Part shown: one piece after another, positions 1 through 13,400 of the stretch | How the letters are laid out: each line of letters starts with the position of its first letter | How positions within the stretch are numbered: position 1 is the first letter of the stretch | The notes under the pieces: generated by a model | What the model was told of the DNA's origin: nothing | The model's input: the letters and a program-made list of their open reading frames with translations, nothing else | The model's database searches: none | NCBI GenBank assembly: GCA_964057225.1 | Contig: OZ059900.1 | Coordinates: 1,684,501 to 1,748,500 of the forward strand | DNA: 64,000 nt | From: Auanema rhodensis | Lineage: Eukaryota; Nematoda; Chromadorea; Rhabditida; Rhabditidae | Direction of reading: 5' to 3' | Program-made: the position numbers and the translations under genes

Positions 1-112
1 TAATTTGGCTAAATCGCTCATATATATGATCAAAAGCATAGTTTTATTGTCTATGACAACAAAAGTCATCAATTAAACGCTAGTGATGTTTAAATACTGA
101 ATTTCGCTCAAA

Positions 113-190
113 TAGCATTACTACACTAAGTATGGTCGTTTTTATGCCTTTAACACCATATACTCACCGATTTTTGGTACAAAATCTGTA
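113..190. repeat. Near-invariant core of the satellite monomer (first instance)
   Basis: By eye this segment (tagcattactacactaag through ggtacaaaatctgt) is the least variable part of the monomer across the whole window. The only changes I noticed are isolated, such as tagcttta, gttttcatg, gcttttaac, aacacgata (1896), ctcaacgat (about 1558) and ccgatgtttgg (about 11666). Flanking segments on both sides carry many type-specific differences. Such cores in satellites are sometimes protein-binding sites; that function is inference here. Confidence 0.6.
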
Positions 191-289
191 ATACTCGTAA
201 ATTTTGATCATATTCGTTAAGATTTGAGAATCAAACATACAATACACAAAATCAGTCTATTTTTATGAGCTTGCACTGATATATATTCA

Positions 290-345
290 TTTTGATCAAA
301 AAAGGTCGAAAATAGAAAGAATTTTTGAAACTTACGAGTTTTGAG
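290..345. other. Phased A/T-tract segment of the monomer (possible bent DNA, first instance)
   Basis: A/T tracts AAAAAA (298-303), AAAA (309-312), AATTTTT (about 320-326), GAAA (about 328-330) and TTTT (339-342) recur at roughly 10-bp steps, in register with the helical repeat. This is the classic arrangement for intrinsic curvature, and it is kept in every monomer. One monomer subtype has 7 A in the first tract (for example near 12838, 25698, 28133 and 31604). Actual curvature was not calculated. Confidence 0.4.
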
Positions 346-2432
346 TCTAATTTGGCTAAATCGCTCATATATATGATCAGAAGCATAGTTTTATTGTCTA
401 TGACAACGAAAGTCATTAATTAAACACTAATGATGTTTAAATCACTAAATTTCGCTCAAATAGCATTACTACACTAAGTATGGTCGTTTTTATGCCTTTA
501 ACACCATATACTCACCGATTTTTGGTACAAAATCTGTGATACTCGTAAATTTTGATCATATTCGTTAAGATTCGAAAATCAAACACACAATACACGAAAT
601 AAGTTTATTTTTACAAGTTTGCACTGATATTTATTCATTTTGATCAAAAAAGGTCGAAAATAGAAAGAATTTTTGAAATTTCCGAGTTTTGAGTCTAATT
701 TGGCTAAATCGCTCATATATATGATCAAAAGCATAGTTTTACTGTCTATGATAACAAAAGTCTTCAAATATACACTAATAATGATTAAATCACTGAATTT
801 CACTCAAATAGCATTACTACACTAAGTATGGTCGTTTTTATGCCTTTAACACCATATACTCACCGATTTTTGGTACAAAATCTGTAATACTCGTAAATTT
901 TGATCATATTCGGTGAGATTCGAGAATCAAACACACAATACACGAAATAAGTTTATTTTGACGAGTTTGCACTGATATTTATTCATTTTGATCAAAAAAG
1001 GTCGAAAATAGAAAGAATTTTTGAATTTTCCGAGTTTTGAGTCCAATTGGGCTAAATCGCTCATATATATGATCAAAAGCATAGTTTTACTGTCTATGAT
1101 AACAAAAGTCTTCAAATATACACTAATGATGTGTAAATCACTGAATTTCACTCAAATAGCTTTACTACACTAAGTATGGTCGTTTTTATGCCTTTAACAC
1201 CATATACTCACCGATTTTTGGTACAAAATCTGTAATACTCGTAAATTTTGATCATATTCGTTAAGATTTGAGAATCAAACATACAATACACAAAATCAGT
1301 CTATTTTTATGAGCTTGCACTGATATATATTCATTTTGATCAAAAAAGGTCGAAAATAGAAAGAATTTTTGAAATTTCCGAGTTTTGAGTCTAATTTGGC
1401 TAAATCTCTCATATATATGATCAAAAGCATAGTTTTACTGTCTATGATAACAAAAGTCTTCAAATATACACTAATAATGTGTAAATCACTGAATTTCACT
1501 CAAATAGCTTTACTACACTAACTATGGTCGTTTTTATGCCTTTAACACCATATACTCAACGATTTTTGGTACAAAATCTGTAATACTCGTAAATTTTGAT
1601 CATATTCGTTAAGATTTGAGAATCAAACATACAATACACAAAATCAGTCTATTTTTATGAGCTTGCACTGATATATATTCATTTTGATCAAAAAAGGTCG
1701 AAAATAGAAAGAATTTTTGAAATTTCCGAGTTTTGAGTCTAATTTGGCTAAATCGCTCATATATATGATCAGAAGCATAGTTTTATTGTCTATGACAACA
1801 AAAATCATCAATTAAACGCTAGTGATGTTTAAATACTGATTTTCGCTCAAATAGCATTACTACACTAAGTATGGTCGTTTTTATGCCTTTAACACGATAT
1901 ACTCACCGATTTTTGGTACAAAATCTGTAATACTCGTAAAATTTGATCATATTTGTTAAGATTTGAGAATCAAACACACAATACACAAAATCAGTCTATT
2001 TTCATGAGTTTACACTGATATATATTCATTTTCATCAAAAAAGGTCGAAAATAGAAAGAATTTTTGAAATTTCCGAGTTTTGAGTCTAATTTGGCTAAAT
2101 CGCTCATATACATGATCAGAAGCCTAGTTTTATTGTCTATGACAACAAAAATCATCAATTAAACGCTAGTGATGTTTAAATATTGATTTTCGCTCAAATA
2201 GCATTACTACACTAAGTATGGTCGTTTTTATGCCTTTAACACCATATACTCACCGATTTTTGGTACAAAATCTGTAATACTCGTAAATTTTGATCATATT
2301 CGTTAAGATTTGAAAATCAAACACACAATAAACAAAATCAGTCTATTTTTATGAGTTTGCACTGATATATATTCATTTTGATCAAAAAAGGTCGAAAATA
2401 GAAAGAATTTTTGAATTTTCCGAGTTTTGAGT

Positions 2433-2475
2433 GAGAGTTGGGCTAAATCGAGGAGAGAGTTGGGCTAAATCGCTC
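2433..2475. repeat. 23-bp private insertion: imperfect local duplication in one monomer
   Basis: Where the duplicate copy reads gagtccaattgggctaaatcg (about 7319), this monomer has gagttgggctaaatcg twice, separated and preceded by gaga-rich bases (gtgagag, aggagaga) found nowhere else in the array. The monomer is 371 bp instead of 348. The duplicated part explains about 16 bp; the GA-rich bases are not explained by neighbouring monomers. It looks like a repair or slippage event after the block duplication, or an assembly error. Confidence 0.75.
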
Positions 2476-4036
2476 ATATATATGATCAAAAGCATAGTTT
2501 TACTGTCTATGATAACAAAAGTCTTCAAATATACACTAATAATGATCAAATCACTGAATTTCACTCAAATAGCATTACTACACTAAGTATGGTCGTTTTT
2601 ATGCCTTTAACACCATATACTCACCGATTTTTGGTACAAAATCTGTGATACTCGTAAATTTTGATCATATTCGTTAAGATTTGAGAATCAAACATACAAT
2701 ACACAAAATCAGTCTATTTTTATGAGCTTGCACTGATATATATTCATTTTGATCAAAAAAGGTCGAAAATAGAATGAATTTTTGAAATTTCCGAGTTTTG
2801 AGTCTAATTTGGCTAAATCGCTCATATATATGATCAAAAGCATAGTTTTACTGTCTATGATAACAAAAGTCTTCAAATATACACTAATAATGATTAAATC
2901 ACTGATTTTCAGTCAAATAGCATTACTACACTAAGTATGGTCGTTTTTATGCCTTTAACACCATATACTCACCGATTTTTGGTACAAAATCTGTAATACT
3001 TGTAAATTTTGATCATATTTGTTAAGATTCGAGAATCAAACACATAATACACGAAATAAGTCTATTTTTACAAGTTTGCACTGATATTTATTCATTTTGA
3101 TCAAAAAAGGTCGAAAATAGAAAAAATTTTTGAAATTTCCGAGTTTTGAGTCCAATTTGGCTAAATCGCTCATATATAAGATCAAAAGCATAGTTTTATT
3201 GTCTATAACAACAAAAGTCATCAATTAAACGCTAGTGATATTTAAATACTGATTTTCGCTCAAGTAGCATTACTACACTAAGTATGGTCGTTTTCATGCC
3301 TTTAACACCATATACTCACCGATTTTTGGTACAAAATCTGTAATACTTGTAAATTTTGATCATATTCGTTAAGATTTGAGAATCGAACATACAATACACA
3401 AAATCGGTCTATTTTTATGAGCTTGCACTGATATATATTCATTTTGATCAAAAAAGGTCGAAAATAGAATGAATTTTTGAAATTTCCGAGTTTTGAGTCC
3501 AATTGGGCTAAATCGCTCATATATATGATCAAAAGCATAGTTTTACTGTCTATGATAACAAACGTCTTCAAATATACACTAATAATGTGTAAATCACTGA
3601 ATTTCACTCAAATAGCTTTACTACACTAAGTATGGTCGTTTTTATGCCTTTAACACCATATACTCACCGATTTTTGGTACAAAATCTGTAATACTCGTAA
3701 ATTTTGATCATATTTGTTAAGATTCGAGAATCAAACACATAATACACGAAATAAGTCTATTTTTACAAGTTTGCACTGATATTTATTCATTTTGATCAAA
3801 AAAGGTCGAAAATAGAAAGAATTTTTGAAATTTCCGAGTTTTGAGTCCAATTTGGCTAAATCGCTCATATATATGATCAAAAGCATAGTTTTATTGTCTA
3901 TAACAACAAAAGTCATCAATTAAACGCTAGTGATGTTTAAATACTGAATTTCGCTCAAATAGCATTACTACACTAAGTATGGTCGTTTTTATGCCTTTAA
4001 CACCATATACTCACCGATTTTTGGTACAAAATCTGT

Positions 4037-4890
4037 GATACTCGTAAATTTTGATCATATTCGGTGAGATTCGAGGATCGAACACACAATACACGAAATA
4101 AGTTTATTTTGACGAGTTTGCACTGATATTTATTCATTTTGATCAAAAAAGGTCGAAAATAGAAAGAATTTTTGAAATTTCCGAGTTTTGAGTCTAATTT
4201 GGCTAAATCGCTCATATATATGATCAAAAGCATAGTTTTACTGTCTATGATAACAAAAGTCTTCAAATATACACTAATAATGATTTAATCACTGAATTTC
4301 ACTCAAATAGCATTACTACACTAAGTATGGTCGTTTTTATGCCTTTAACACCATATACTCACCGATTTTTGGTACAAAATCTGTGATACTCGTAAATTCT
4401 GATCATATTTGGTGAGATTCGAGAATCAAACACACAATACACGAAATAAGTTTATTTTTACGAGTTTGCACTGATATTTATTCATTTTGATCAAAAAAGG
4501 TCGAAAATAGAAAGAATTTTTGAAATTTCCGAGTTTTGAGTCTAATTTGGCTAAATCGCTCATATATATGATCAAAAGCATAGTTTTACTGTCTATGATA
4601 ACAAAAGTCTTCAAATATACACTAATAATGTGTAAATCACTGAATTTCACTCAAATAGCATTACTACACTAAGTATGGTCGTTTTTATGCCTTTAACACC
4701 ATATACTCACCGATTTTTGGTACAAAATCTGTGATACTCGTAAATTTTGATCATATTCGGTGAGATTCGAGAATCAAACACACAATACACGAAATAAGTT
4801 TATTTTTACGAGTTTGCACTGATATTTATTCATTTTGATCAAAAAAGGTCGAAAATAGAAAGAATTTTTGAAATTTCCGAGTTTTGAGTC
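4037..4890. repeat. Satellite segment linking the two duplicated blocks
   Basis: About 2.5 monomers, mostly type B with cggtgagattcgag-type flanks, and a type A half-monomer before 4890. It is ordinary satellite and has no counterpart after copy 2 (8904 onward), so it marks the right junction of copy 1. Nothing else is present. Confidence 0.7.
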
Positions 4891-7800
4891 TAATTTGGCT
4901 AAATCGCTCATATATATGATCAAAAGCATAGTTTTATTGTCTATGACAACAAAAGTCATCAATTAAACGCTAGTGATGTTTAAATACTGAATTTCGCTCA
5001 AATAGCATTACTACACTAAGTATGGTCGTTTTTATGCCTTTAACACCATATACTCACCGATTTTTGGTACAAAATCTGTAATACTCGTAAATTTTGATCA
5101 TATTCGTTAAGATTTGAGAATCAAACATACAATACACAAAATCAGTCTATTTTTATGAGCTTGCACTGATATATATTCATTTTGATCAAAAAAGGTCGAA
5201 AATAGAAAGAATTTTTGAAATTTACGAGTTTTGAGTCTAATTTGGCTAAATCGCTCATATATATGATCAGAAGCATAGTTTTATTGTCTATGACAACGAA
5301 AGTCATTAATTAAACACTAATGATGTTTAAATCACTAAATTTCGCTCAAATAGCATTACTACACTAAGTATGGTCGTTTTTATGCCTTTAACACCATATA
5401 CTCACCGATTTTTGGTACAAAATCTGTGATACTCGTAAATTTTGATCATATTCGTTAAGATTCGAAAATCAAACACACAATACACGAAATAAGTTTATTT
5501 TTACAAGTTTGCACTGATATTTATTCATTTTGATCAAAAAAGGTCGAAAATAGAAAGAATTTTTGAAATTTCCGAGTTTTGAGTCTAATTTGGCTAAATC
5601 GCTCATATATATGATCAAAAGCATAGTTTTACTGTCTATGATAACAAAAGTCTTCAAATATACACTAATAATGATTAAATCACTGAATTTCACTCAAATA
5701 GCATTACTACACTAAGTATGGTCGTTTTTATGCCTTTAACACCATATACTCACCGATTTTTGGTACAAAATCTGTAATACTCGTAAATTTTGATCATATT
5801 CGGTGAGATTCGAGAATCAAACACACAATACACGAAATAAGTTTATTTTGACGAGTTTGCACTGATATTTATTCATTTTGATCAAAAAAGGTCGAAAATA
5901 GAAAGAATTTTTGAATTTTCCGAGTTTTGAGTCCAATTGGGCTAAATCGCTCATATATATGATCAAAAGCATAGTTTTACTGTCTATGATAACAAAAGTC
6001 TTCAAATATACACTAATGATGTGTAAATCACTGAATTTCACTCAAATAGCTTTACTACACTAAGTATGGTCGTTTTTATGCCTTTAACACCATATACTCA
6101 CCGATTTTTGGTACAAAATCTGTAATACTCGTAAATTTTGATCATATTCGTTAAGATTTGAGAATCAAACATACAATACACAAAATCAGTCTATTTTTAT
6201 GAGCTTGCACTGATATATATTCATTTTGATCAAAAAAGGTCGAAAATAGAAAGAATTTTTGAAATTTCCGAGTTTTGAGTCTAATTTGGCTAAATCTCTC
6301 ATATATATGATCAAAAGCATAGTTTTACTGTCTATGATAACAAAAGTCTTCAAATATACACTAATAATGTGTAAATCACTGAATTTCACTCAAATAGCTT
6401 TACTACACTAACTATGGTCGTTTTTATGCCTTTAACACCATATACTCAACGATTTTTGGTACAAAATCTGTAATACTCGTAAATTTTGATCATATTCGTT
6501 AAGATTTGAGAATCAAACATACAATACACAAAATCAGTCTATTTTTATGAGCTTGCACTGATATATATTCATTTTGATCAAAAAAGGTCGAAAATAGAAA
6601 GAATTTTTGAAATTTCCGAGTTTTGAGTCTAATTTGGCTAAATCGCTCATATATATGATCAGAAGCATAGTTTTATTGTCTATGACAACAAAAATCATCA
6701 ATTAAACGCTAGTGATGTTTAAATACTGATTTTCGCTCAAATAGCATTACTACACTAAGTATGGTCGTTTTTATGCCTTTAACACCATATACTCACCGAT
6801 TTTTGGTACAAAATCTGTAATACTCGTAAAATTTGATCATATTTGTTAAGATTTGAGAATCAAACACACAATACACAAAATCAGTCTATTTTCATGAGTT
6901 TACACTGATATATATTCATTTTCATCAAAAAAGGTCGAAAATAGAAAGAATTTTTGAAATTTCCGAGTTTTGAGTCTAATTTGGCTAAATCGCTCATATA
7001 CATGATCAGAAGCCTAGTTTTATTGTCTATGACAACAAAAATCATCAATTAAACGCTAGTGATGTTTAAATATTGATTTTCGCTCAAATAGCATTACTAC
7101 ACTAAGTATGGTCGTTTTTATGCCTTTAACACCATATACTCACCGATTTTTGGTACAAAATCTGTAATACTCGTAAATTTTGATCATATTCGTTAAGATT
7201 TGAAAATCAAACACACAATAAACAAAATCAGTCTATTTTTATGAGTTTGCACTGATATATATTCATTTTGATCAAAAAAGGTCGAAAATAGAAAGAATTT
7301 TTGAATTTTCCGAGTTTTGAGTCCAATTGGGCTAAATCGCTCATATATATGATCAAAAGCATAGTTTTACTGTCTATGATAACAAAAGTCTTCAAATATA
7401 CACTAATAATGATCAAATCACTGAATTTCACTCAAATAGCATTACTACACTAAGTATGGTCGTTTTTATGCCTTTAACACCATATACTCACCGATTTTTG
7501 GTACAAAATCTGTGATACTCGTAAATTTTGATCATATTCGTTAAGATTTGAGAATCAAACATACAATACACAAAATCAGTCTATTTTTATGAGCTTGCAC
7601 TGATATATATTCATTTTGATCAAAAAAGGTCGAAAATAGAATGAATTTTTGAAATTTCCGAGTTTTGAGTCTAATTTGGCTAAATCGCTCATATATATGA
7701 TCAAAAGCATAGTTTTACTGTCTATGATAACAAAAGTCTTCAAATATACACTAATAATGATTAAATCACTGATTTTCAGTCAAATAGCATTACTACACTA

Positions 7801-8903
7801 AGTATGGTCGTTTTTATGCCTTTAACACCATATACTCACCGATTTTTGGTACAAAATCTGTAATACTTGTAAATTTTGATCATATTTGTTAAGATTCGAG
7901 AATCAAACACATAATACACGAAATAAGTCTATTTTTACAAGTTTGCACTGATATTTATTCATTTTGATCAAAAAAGGTCGAAAATAGAAAAAATTTTTGA
8001 AATTTCCGAGTTTTGAGTCCAATTTGGCTAAATCGCTCATATATAAGATCAAAAGCATAGTTTTATTGTCTATAACAACAAAAGTCATCAATTAAACGCT
8101 AGCGATATTTAAATACTGATTTTCGCTCAAGTAGCATTACTACACTAAGTATGGTCGTTTTCATGCCTTTAACACCATATACTCACCGATTTTTGGTACA
8201 AAATCTGTAATACTTGTAAATTTTGATCATATTCGTTAAGATTTGAGAATCGAACATACAATACACAAAATCGGTCTATTTTTATGAGCTTGCACTGATA
8301 TATATTCATTTTGATCAAAAAAGGTCGAAAATAGAATGAATTTTTGAAATTTCCGAGTTTTGAGTCCAATTGGGCTAAATCGCTCATATATATGATCAAA
8401 AGCATAGTTTTACTGTCTATGATAACAAACGTCTTCAAATATACACTAATAATGTGTAAATCACTGAATTTCACTCAAATAGCTTTACTACACTAAGTAT
8501 GGTCGTTTTTATGCCTTTAACACCATATACTCACCGATTTTTGGTACAAAATCTGTAATACTCGTAAATTTTGATCATATTTGTTAAGATTCGAGAATCA
8601 AACACATAATACACGAAATAAGTCTATTTTTACAAGTTTGCACTGATATTTATTCATTTTGATCAAAAAAGGTCGAAAATAGAAAGAATTTTTGAAATTT
8701 CCGAGTTTTGAGTCCAATTTGGCTAAATCGCTCATATATATGATCAAAAGCATAGTTTTATTGTCTATAACAACAAAAGTCATCAATTAAACGCTAGTGA
8801 TGTTTAAATACTGAATTTCGCTCAAATAGCATTACTACACTAAGTATGGTCGTTTTTATGCCTTTAACACCATATACTCACCGATTTTTGGTACAAAATC
8901 TGT
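4891..8903. repeat. Large duplicated satellite block, copy 2
   Basis: Second copy of 1-4036 (see that entry for the differences seen). It starts at taatttggct, identical to the first bases of the window, and ends just before A8904, where copy 1 has G4037. It lacks the 23-bp insertion, so this copy shows the ancestral 348-bp state of that monomer (start 7324). Confidence 0.85.
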
Positions 8904-10476
8904 AATACTCGTAAATTTTGATCATATTCGTTAAGATTTGAGAATCAAACATACAATACACAAAATCAGTCTATTTTTATGAGCTTGCACTGATATATAT
9001 TCATTTTGATCAAAAAAGGTCGAAAATAGAAAGAATTTTTGAAATTTCCGAGTTTTGAGTCTAATTTGGCTAAATCGCTCATATATATGATCAAAAGCAT
9101 AGTTTTATTGTCTATGACAACAAAAGTCATCAATTAAATGCTAGTGATGTTTAAATACTGAATTTCGCTCAAATAGCATTACTACACTAAGTATGGTCGT
9201 TTTTATGCCTTTAACACCATATACTCACCGATTTTTGGTACAAAATCTGTAATACTCGTAAATTTCGATCATATTCGGTGAGATTCGAGAATCAAACACA
9301 CAATACACGAAATAAGTTTATTTTGACGAGTTTGCACTGGTATTTATTCATTTTGATCAAAAAAGGTCGAAAATAGAAAGAATTTTTGAATTTTCCGAGT
9401 TTTGAGTCCAATTGGGCTAAATCGCTCATATATATGATCAAAAGCATAGTTTTACTGTCTATGATAACAAAAGTCTTCAAATATACACTAATAATGATTA
9501 AATCACTGATTTTCAGTCAAATAGCATTACTACACTAAGTATGGTCGTTTTTATGCCTTTAACACCATATACTCACCGATTTTTGGTACAAAATCTGTAA
9601 TACTTGTAAATTTTGATCATATTTGTTAAGATTCGAGAATCAAACACATAATACACGAAATAAGTCTATTTTTACAAGTTTGCACTGATATTTATTCATT
9701 TTGATCAAAAAAGGTCGAAAATAGAAAAAATTTTTGAAATTTCCGAGTTTTGAGTCCAATTTGGCTAAATCGCTCATATATATGATCAAAAGCATAGTTT
9801 TACTGTCTATGATAACAAAAGTCTTCAAATATACACTAATAATGATCAAATCACTGAATTTCACTCAAATAGCATTACTACACTAAGTATGGTCGTTTTT
9901 ATGCCTTTAACACCATATACTCACCGATTTTTGGTACAAAATCTGTGATACTCGTAAATTTTGATCATATTCGTTAAGATTTGAGAATCAAACATACAAT
10001 ACACAAAATCAGTCTATTTTTATGAGCTTGCACTGATATATATTCATTTTGATCAAAAAAGGTCGAAAATAGAATGAATTTTTGAAATTTCCGAGTTTTG
10101 AGTCTAATTTGGCTAAATCGCTCATATATATGATCAAAAGCATAGTTTTACTGTCTATGATAACAAAAGTCTTCAAATATACACTAATAATGATTAAATC
10201 ACTGATTTTCAGTCAAATAGCATTACTACACTAAGTATGGTCGTTTTTATGCCTTTAACACCATATACTCACCGATTTTTGGTACAAAATCTGTAATACT
10301 TGTAAATTTTGATCATATTTGTTAAGATTCGAGAATCAAACACATAATACACAAAATAAGTCTATTTTTACAAGTTTGCACTGATATTTATTCATTTTGA
10401 TCAAAAAAGGTCGAAAATAGAAAAAATTTTTGAAATTTCCGAGTTTTGAGTCCAATTTGGCTAAATCGCTCATATA
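8904..10476. repeat. Satellite segment between large duplicated blocks
   Basis: About 4.5 monomers of mixed A and B type with no interruption. From about 9490 it is shared with 13306 onward (offset 3825 bp, 11 monomers) and with the segments starting near 17480 and 22345. No gene or other element is visible. Confidence 0.7.
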
Positions 10477-13400
10477 TAAGATCAAAAGCATAGTTTTATT
10501 GTCTATAACAACAAAAGTCATCAATTAAACGCTAGTGATATTTAAATACTGATTTTCGCTCAAGTAGCATTACTACACTAAGTATGGTCGTTTTCATGCC
10601 TTTAACACCATATACTCACCGATTTTTGGTACAAAATCTGTAATACTTGTAAATTTTGATCATATTCGTTAAGATTTGAGAATCGAACATACAATACACA
10701 AAATCAGTCTATTTTTATGAGCTTGCACTGATATATATTCATTTTGATCAAAAAAGGTCGAAAATAGAAAGAATTTTTGAAATTTCCGAGTTTTGAGTCT
10801 AATTTGGCTAAATCGCTCATATATATGATCAGAAGCATAGTTTTAATGTCTATGACAACAAAAATCATCAATTAAACGCTAGTGATGTTTAAATACTGAT
10901 TTTCGCTCAAATAGCATTACTACACTAAGTATGGTCGTTTTTATGCTTTTAACACCATATACTCACCGATTTTTGGTACAAAATCTGTAATACTCGTAAA
11001 ATTTGATCATATTTGTTAAGATTTGAGAATCAAACACACAATACACAAAATCAGTCTATTTTTATGAGTTTACACTGATATATATTCATTTTCATCAAAA
11101 AAGGTCGAAAATAGAAAGAATTTTTGAATTTTCCGAGTTTTGAGTCGAATTGGGCTAAATCGCTCATATATATGATCAAAAGCATAGTTTTACTGTCTAT
11201 GATAACAAAAGTCTTCAAATATACACTAATAATGATTAAATCACTGAATTTCACTCAAATAGCATTACTACACTAAGTATGGTCGTTTTTATGCCTTTAA
11301 CACCATATACTCACCGATTTTTGGTACAAAATCTGTAATACTTGTAAATTTTGATCATATTTGTTAAGATTTGAGAATCAAACACATAATACACAAAATA
11401 AGTCTATTTTTACAAGTTTGCACTGATATTTATTCATTTTGATCAAAAAAGGTCGAAAATAGAAAGAATTTTTGAAATTTCCGAGTTTTGAGTCCAATTT
11501 GGCTAAATCGCTCATATATATGATCAAAAGCATAGTTTTATTGTCTATAACAACAAAAGTCATCAATTAAACGCTAGTGATGTTTAAATACTGAATTTCG
11601 CTCAAATAGCATTACTACACTAAGTATGGTCGTTTTTATGCCTTTAACACCATATACTCACCGATGTTTGGTACAAAATCTGTAATACTCGTAAATTTTG
11701 ATCATATTCGGTGAGATTCGAGAATCGAACACACAATACACGAAATAAGTCTATTTTTACGAGTTTGCACTGATATTTATTCATTTTGATCAAAAAAGGT
11801 CGAAAATAGAAAGAATTTTTGAAATTTCCGAGTTTTGAGTCTAATTTGGCTAAATCGCTCATATATATGATCAAAAGCATAGTTTTACTGTCTATGATAA
11901 CAAAAATCTTCAAATATACACTAATAATGTGTAAATCACTGAATTTCACTCAAATAGCTTTACTACACTAAGTATGGTCGTTTTTATGCCTTTAACACCA
12001 TATACTCACCGATTTTTGGTACAAAATCTGTAATACTCGTAAATTTTGATCATATTCGTTAAGATTCGAGAATCAAACACACAATACACGAAATAAGTTT
12101 ATTTTGACGAGTTTGCACTGGTATTTATTCATTTTGATCAAAAAAGGTCGAAAATAGAAAGAATTTTTGAATTTTCCGAGTTTTGAGTCCAATTGGGCTA
12201 AATCGCTCATATATATGATCAAAAGCATAGTTTTACTGTCTATGATAACAAACGTCTTCAAATATACACTAATAATGTGTAAATCACTGAATTTCACTCA
12301 AATAGCTTTACTACACTAAGTATGGTCGTTTTTATGCCTTTAACACCATATACTCACCGATTTTTGGTACAAAATCTGTAATACTCGTAAATTTCGATCA
12401 TATTCGTTAAGATTCGAGAATCAAACACACAATACACGAAATAAGTTTATTTTTACGAATTTGCACTGATATTTATTCATTTTGATCAAAAAAGGTCGAA
12501 AATAGAAAGAATTTTTTAATTTTCCGAGTTTTGAGTCCAATTGGGCTAAATCGCTCATATATATGATCAAAAGCATAGTTTCACTGTCTATGATAACAAA
12601 AGTCTTCAAATATACACTAGTAATGATTAAATCACTGAATTTCACTCAAATAGCATTACTACACTAAGTATGGTCGTTTTTATGCCTTTAACACCATATA
12701 CTCACCGATTTTTGGTACAAAATCTGTAATACTTGTAAATTTTGATCATATTTGTTAAGATTCGAGAATCAAACACATAATACACGAAATAAGTCTATTT
12801 TTACAAGTTTGCACTGATATTTATTCATTTTGATCAAAAAAAGGTCGAAAATAGAAAATTTTTTTGAAATTTCCGAGTTTTGAGTCCAATTTGGCTAAAT
12901 CGCTCATATATATGATCAAAAGCATAGTTTTATTGTCTATGACAACAAAAGTCATCAATTAAATGCTAGTGATGTTTAAATACTGAATTTCGCTCAAATA
13001 GCATTACTACACTAAGTATGGTCGTTTTTATGCCTTTAACACCATATACTCACCGATTTTTGGTACAAAATCTGTAATACTCGTAAATTTTGATCATATT
13101 CGGTGAGATTCGAGAATCAAACACACAATACACGAAATAAGTTTATTTTTACAAGTTTGCACTGATATTTATTCATTTTGATCAAAAAAGGTCGAAAATA
13201 GAAAGAATTTTTGAAATTTCCGAGTTTTGAGTCTAATTTGGCTAAATCGCTCATATATATGATCAAAAGCATAGTTTTACTGTCTATGATAACAAAAGTC
13301 TTCAAATATACACTAATAATGATTAAATCACTGATTTTCAGTCAAATAGCATTACTACACTAAGTATGGTCGTTTTTATGCCTTTAACACCATATACTCA

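Larger units (their letters stand above)
1..347. repeat. Reference satellite monomer (type A) with landmarks
   Basis: First complete monomer, 347 bp, used here as a map. Landmarks: 10-bp palindrome catatatatg at 19-28; atatgatcaaaa at 24-35; type-diagnostic segment around 67-105; near-invariant core from 113 to about 190; ttttgatcatat at 202-213, the exact reverse complement of the 24-35 site; CG-rich variable segment at about 195-270; self-palindromic ttttgatcaaaa at 290-301; and a run of short A/T tracts spaced about 10 bp from 298 to 342. The choice of start is arbitrary, since the array is continuous. Confidence 0.9.
1..4036. repeat. Large duplicated satellite block, copy 1
   Basis: This block matches 4891-8903 at an offset of 4890 bp up to about 2432 and 4867 bp after about 2475; the 23-bp change is a private insertion here. 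Apart from that, only two substitutions were noticed by eye (G at 1896 against C at 6786; T at 3236 against C at 8103). The match stops at 4037 (gtgatactcg here, gtaatactcg there), after which the copies carry different monomer types. The left end is beyond the window. Confidence 0.85.

Noticed and set aside
579-803. Minus-strand frames of 60-101 codons (first one here) repeated in most monomers, looking like a conserved small protein
   Set aside because: They recur because the monomer recurs. Their ends shift with single-base differences between monomers (62, 67, 74, 89 and 101 codons), many monomers lack them, and variants change residues freely. There is no sign of selection on codons and no recognisable domain.
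4755-4775. CENP-B-box-like motif in ttcggtgagattcgaga
   Set aside because: It resembles the box (TTCG....A..CGGG), but the central A is one base off and the end reads CGAG. It is also one of the more variable segments (often ttcgttaagatttgaga), so it is not supported.
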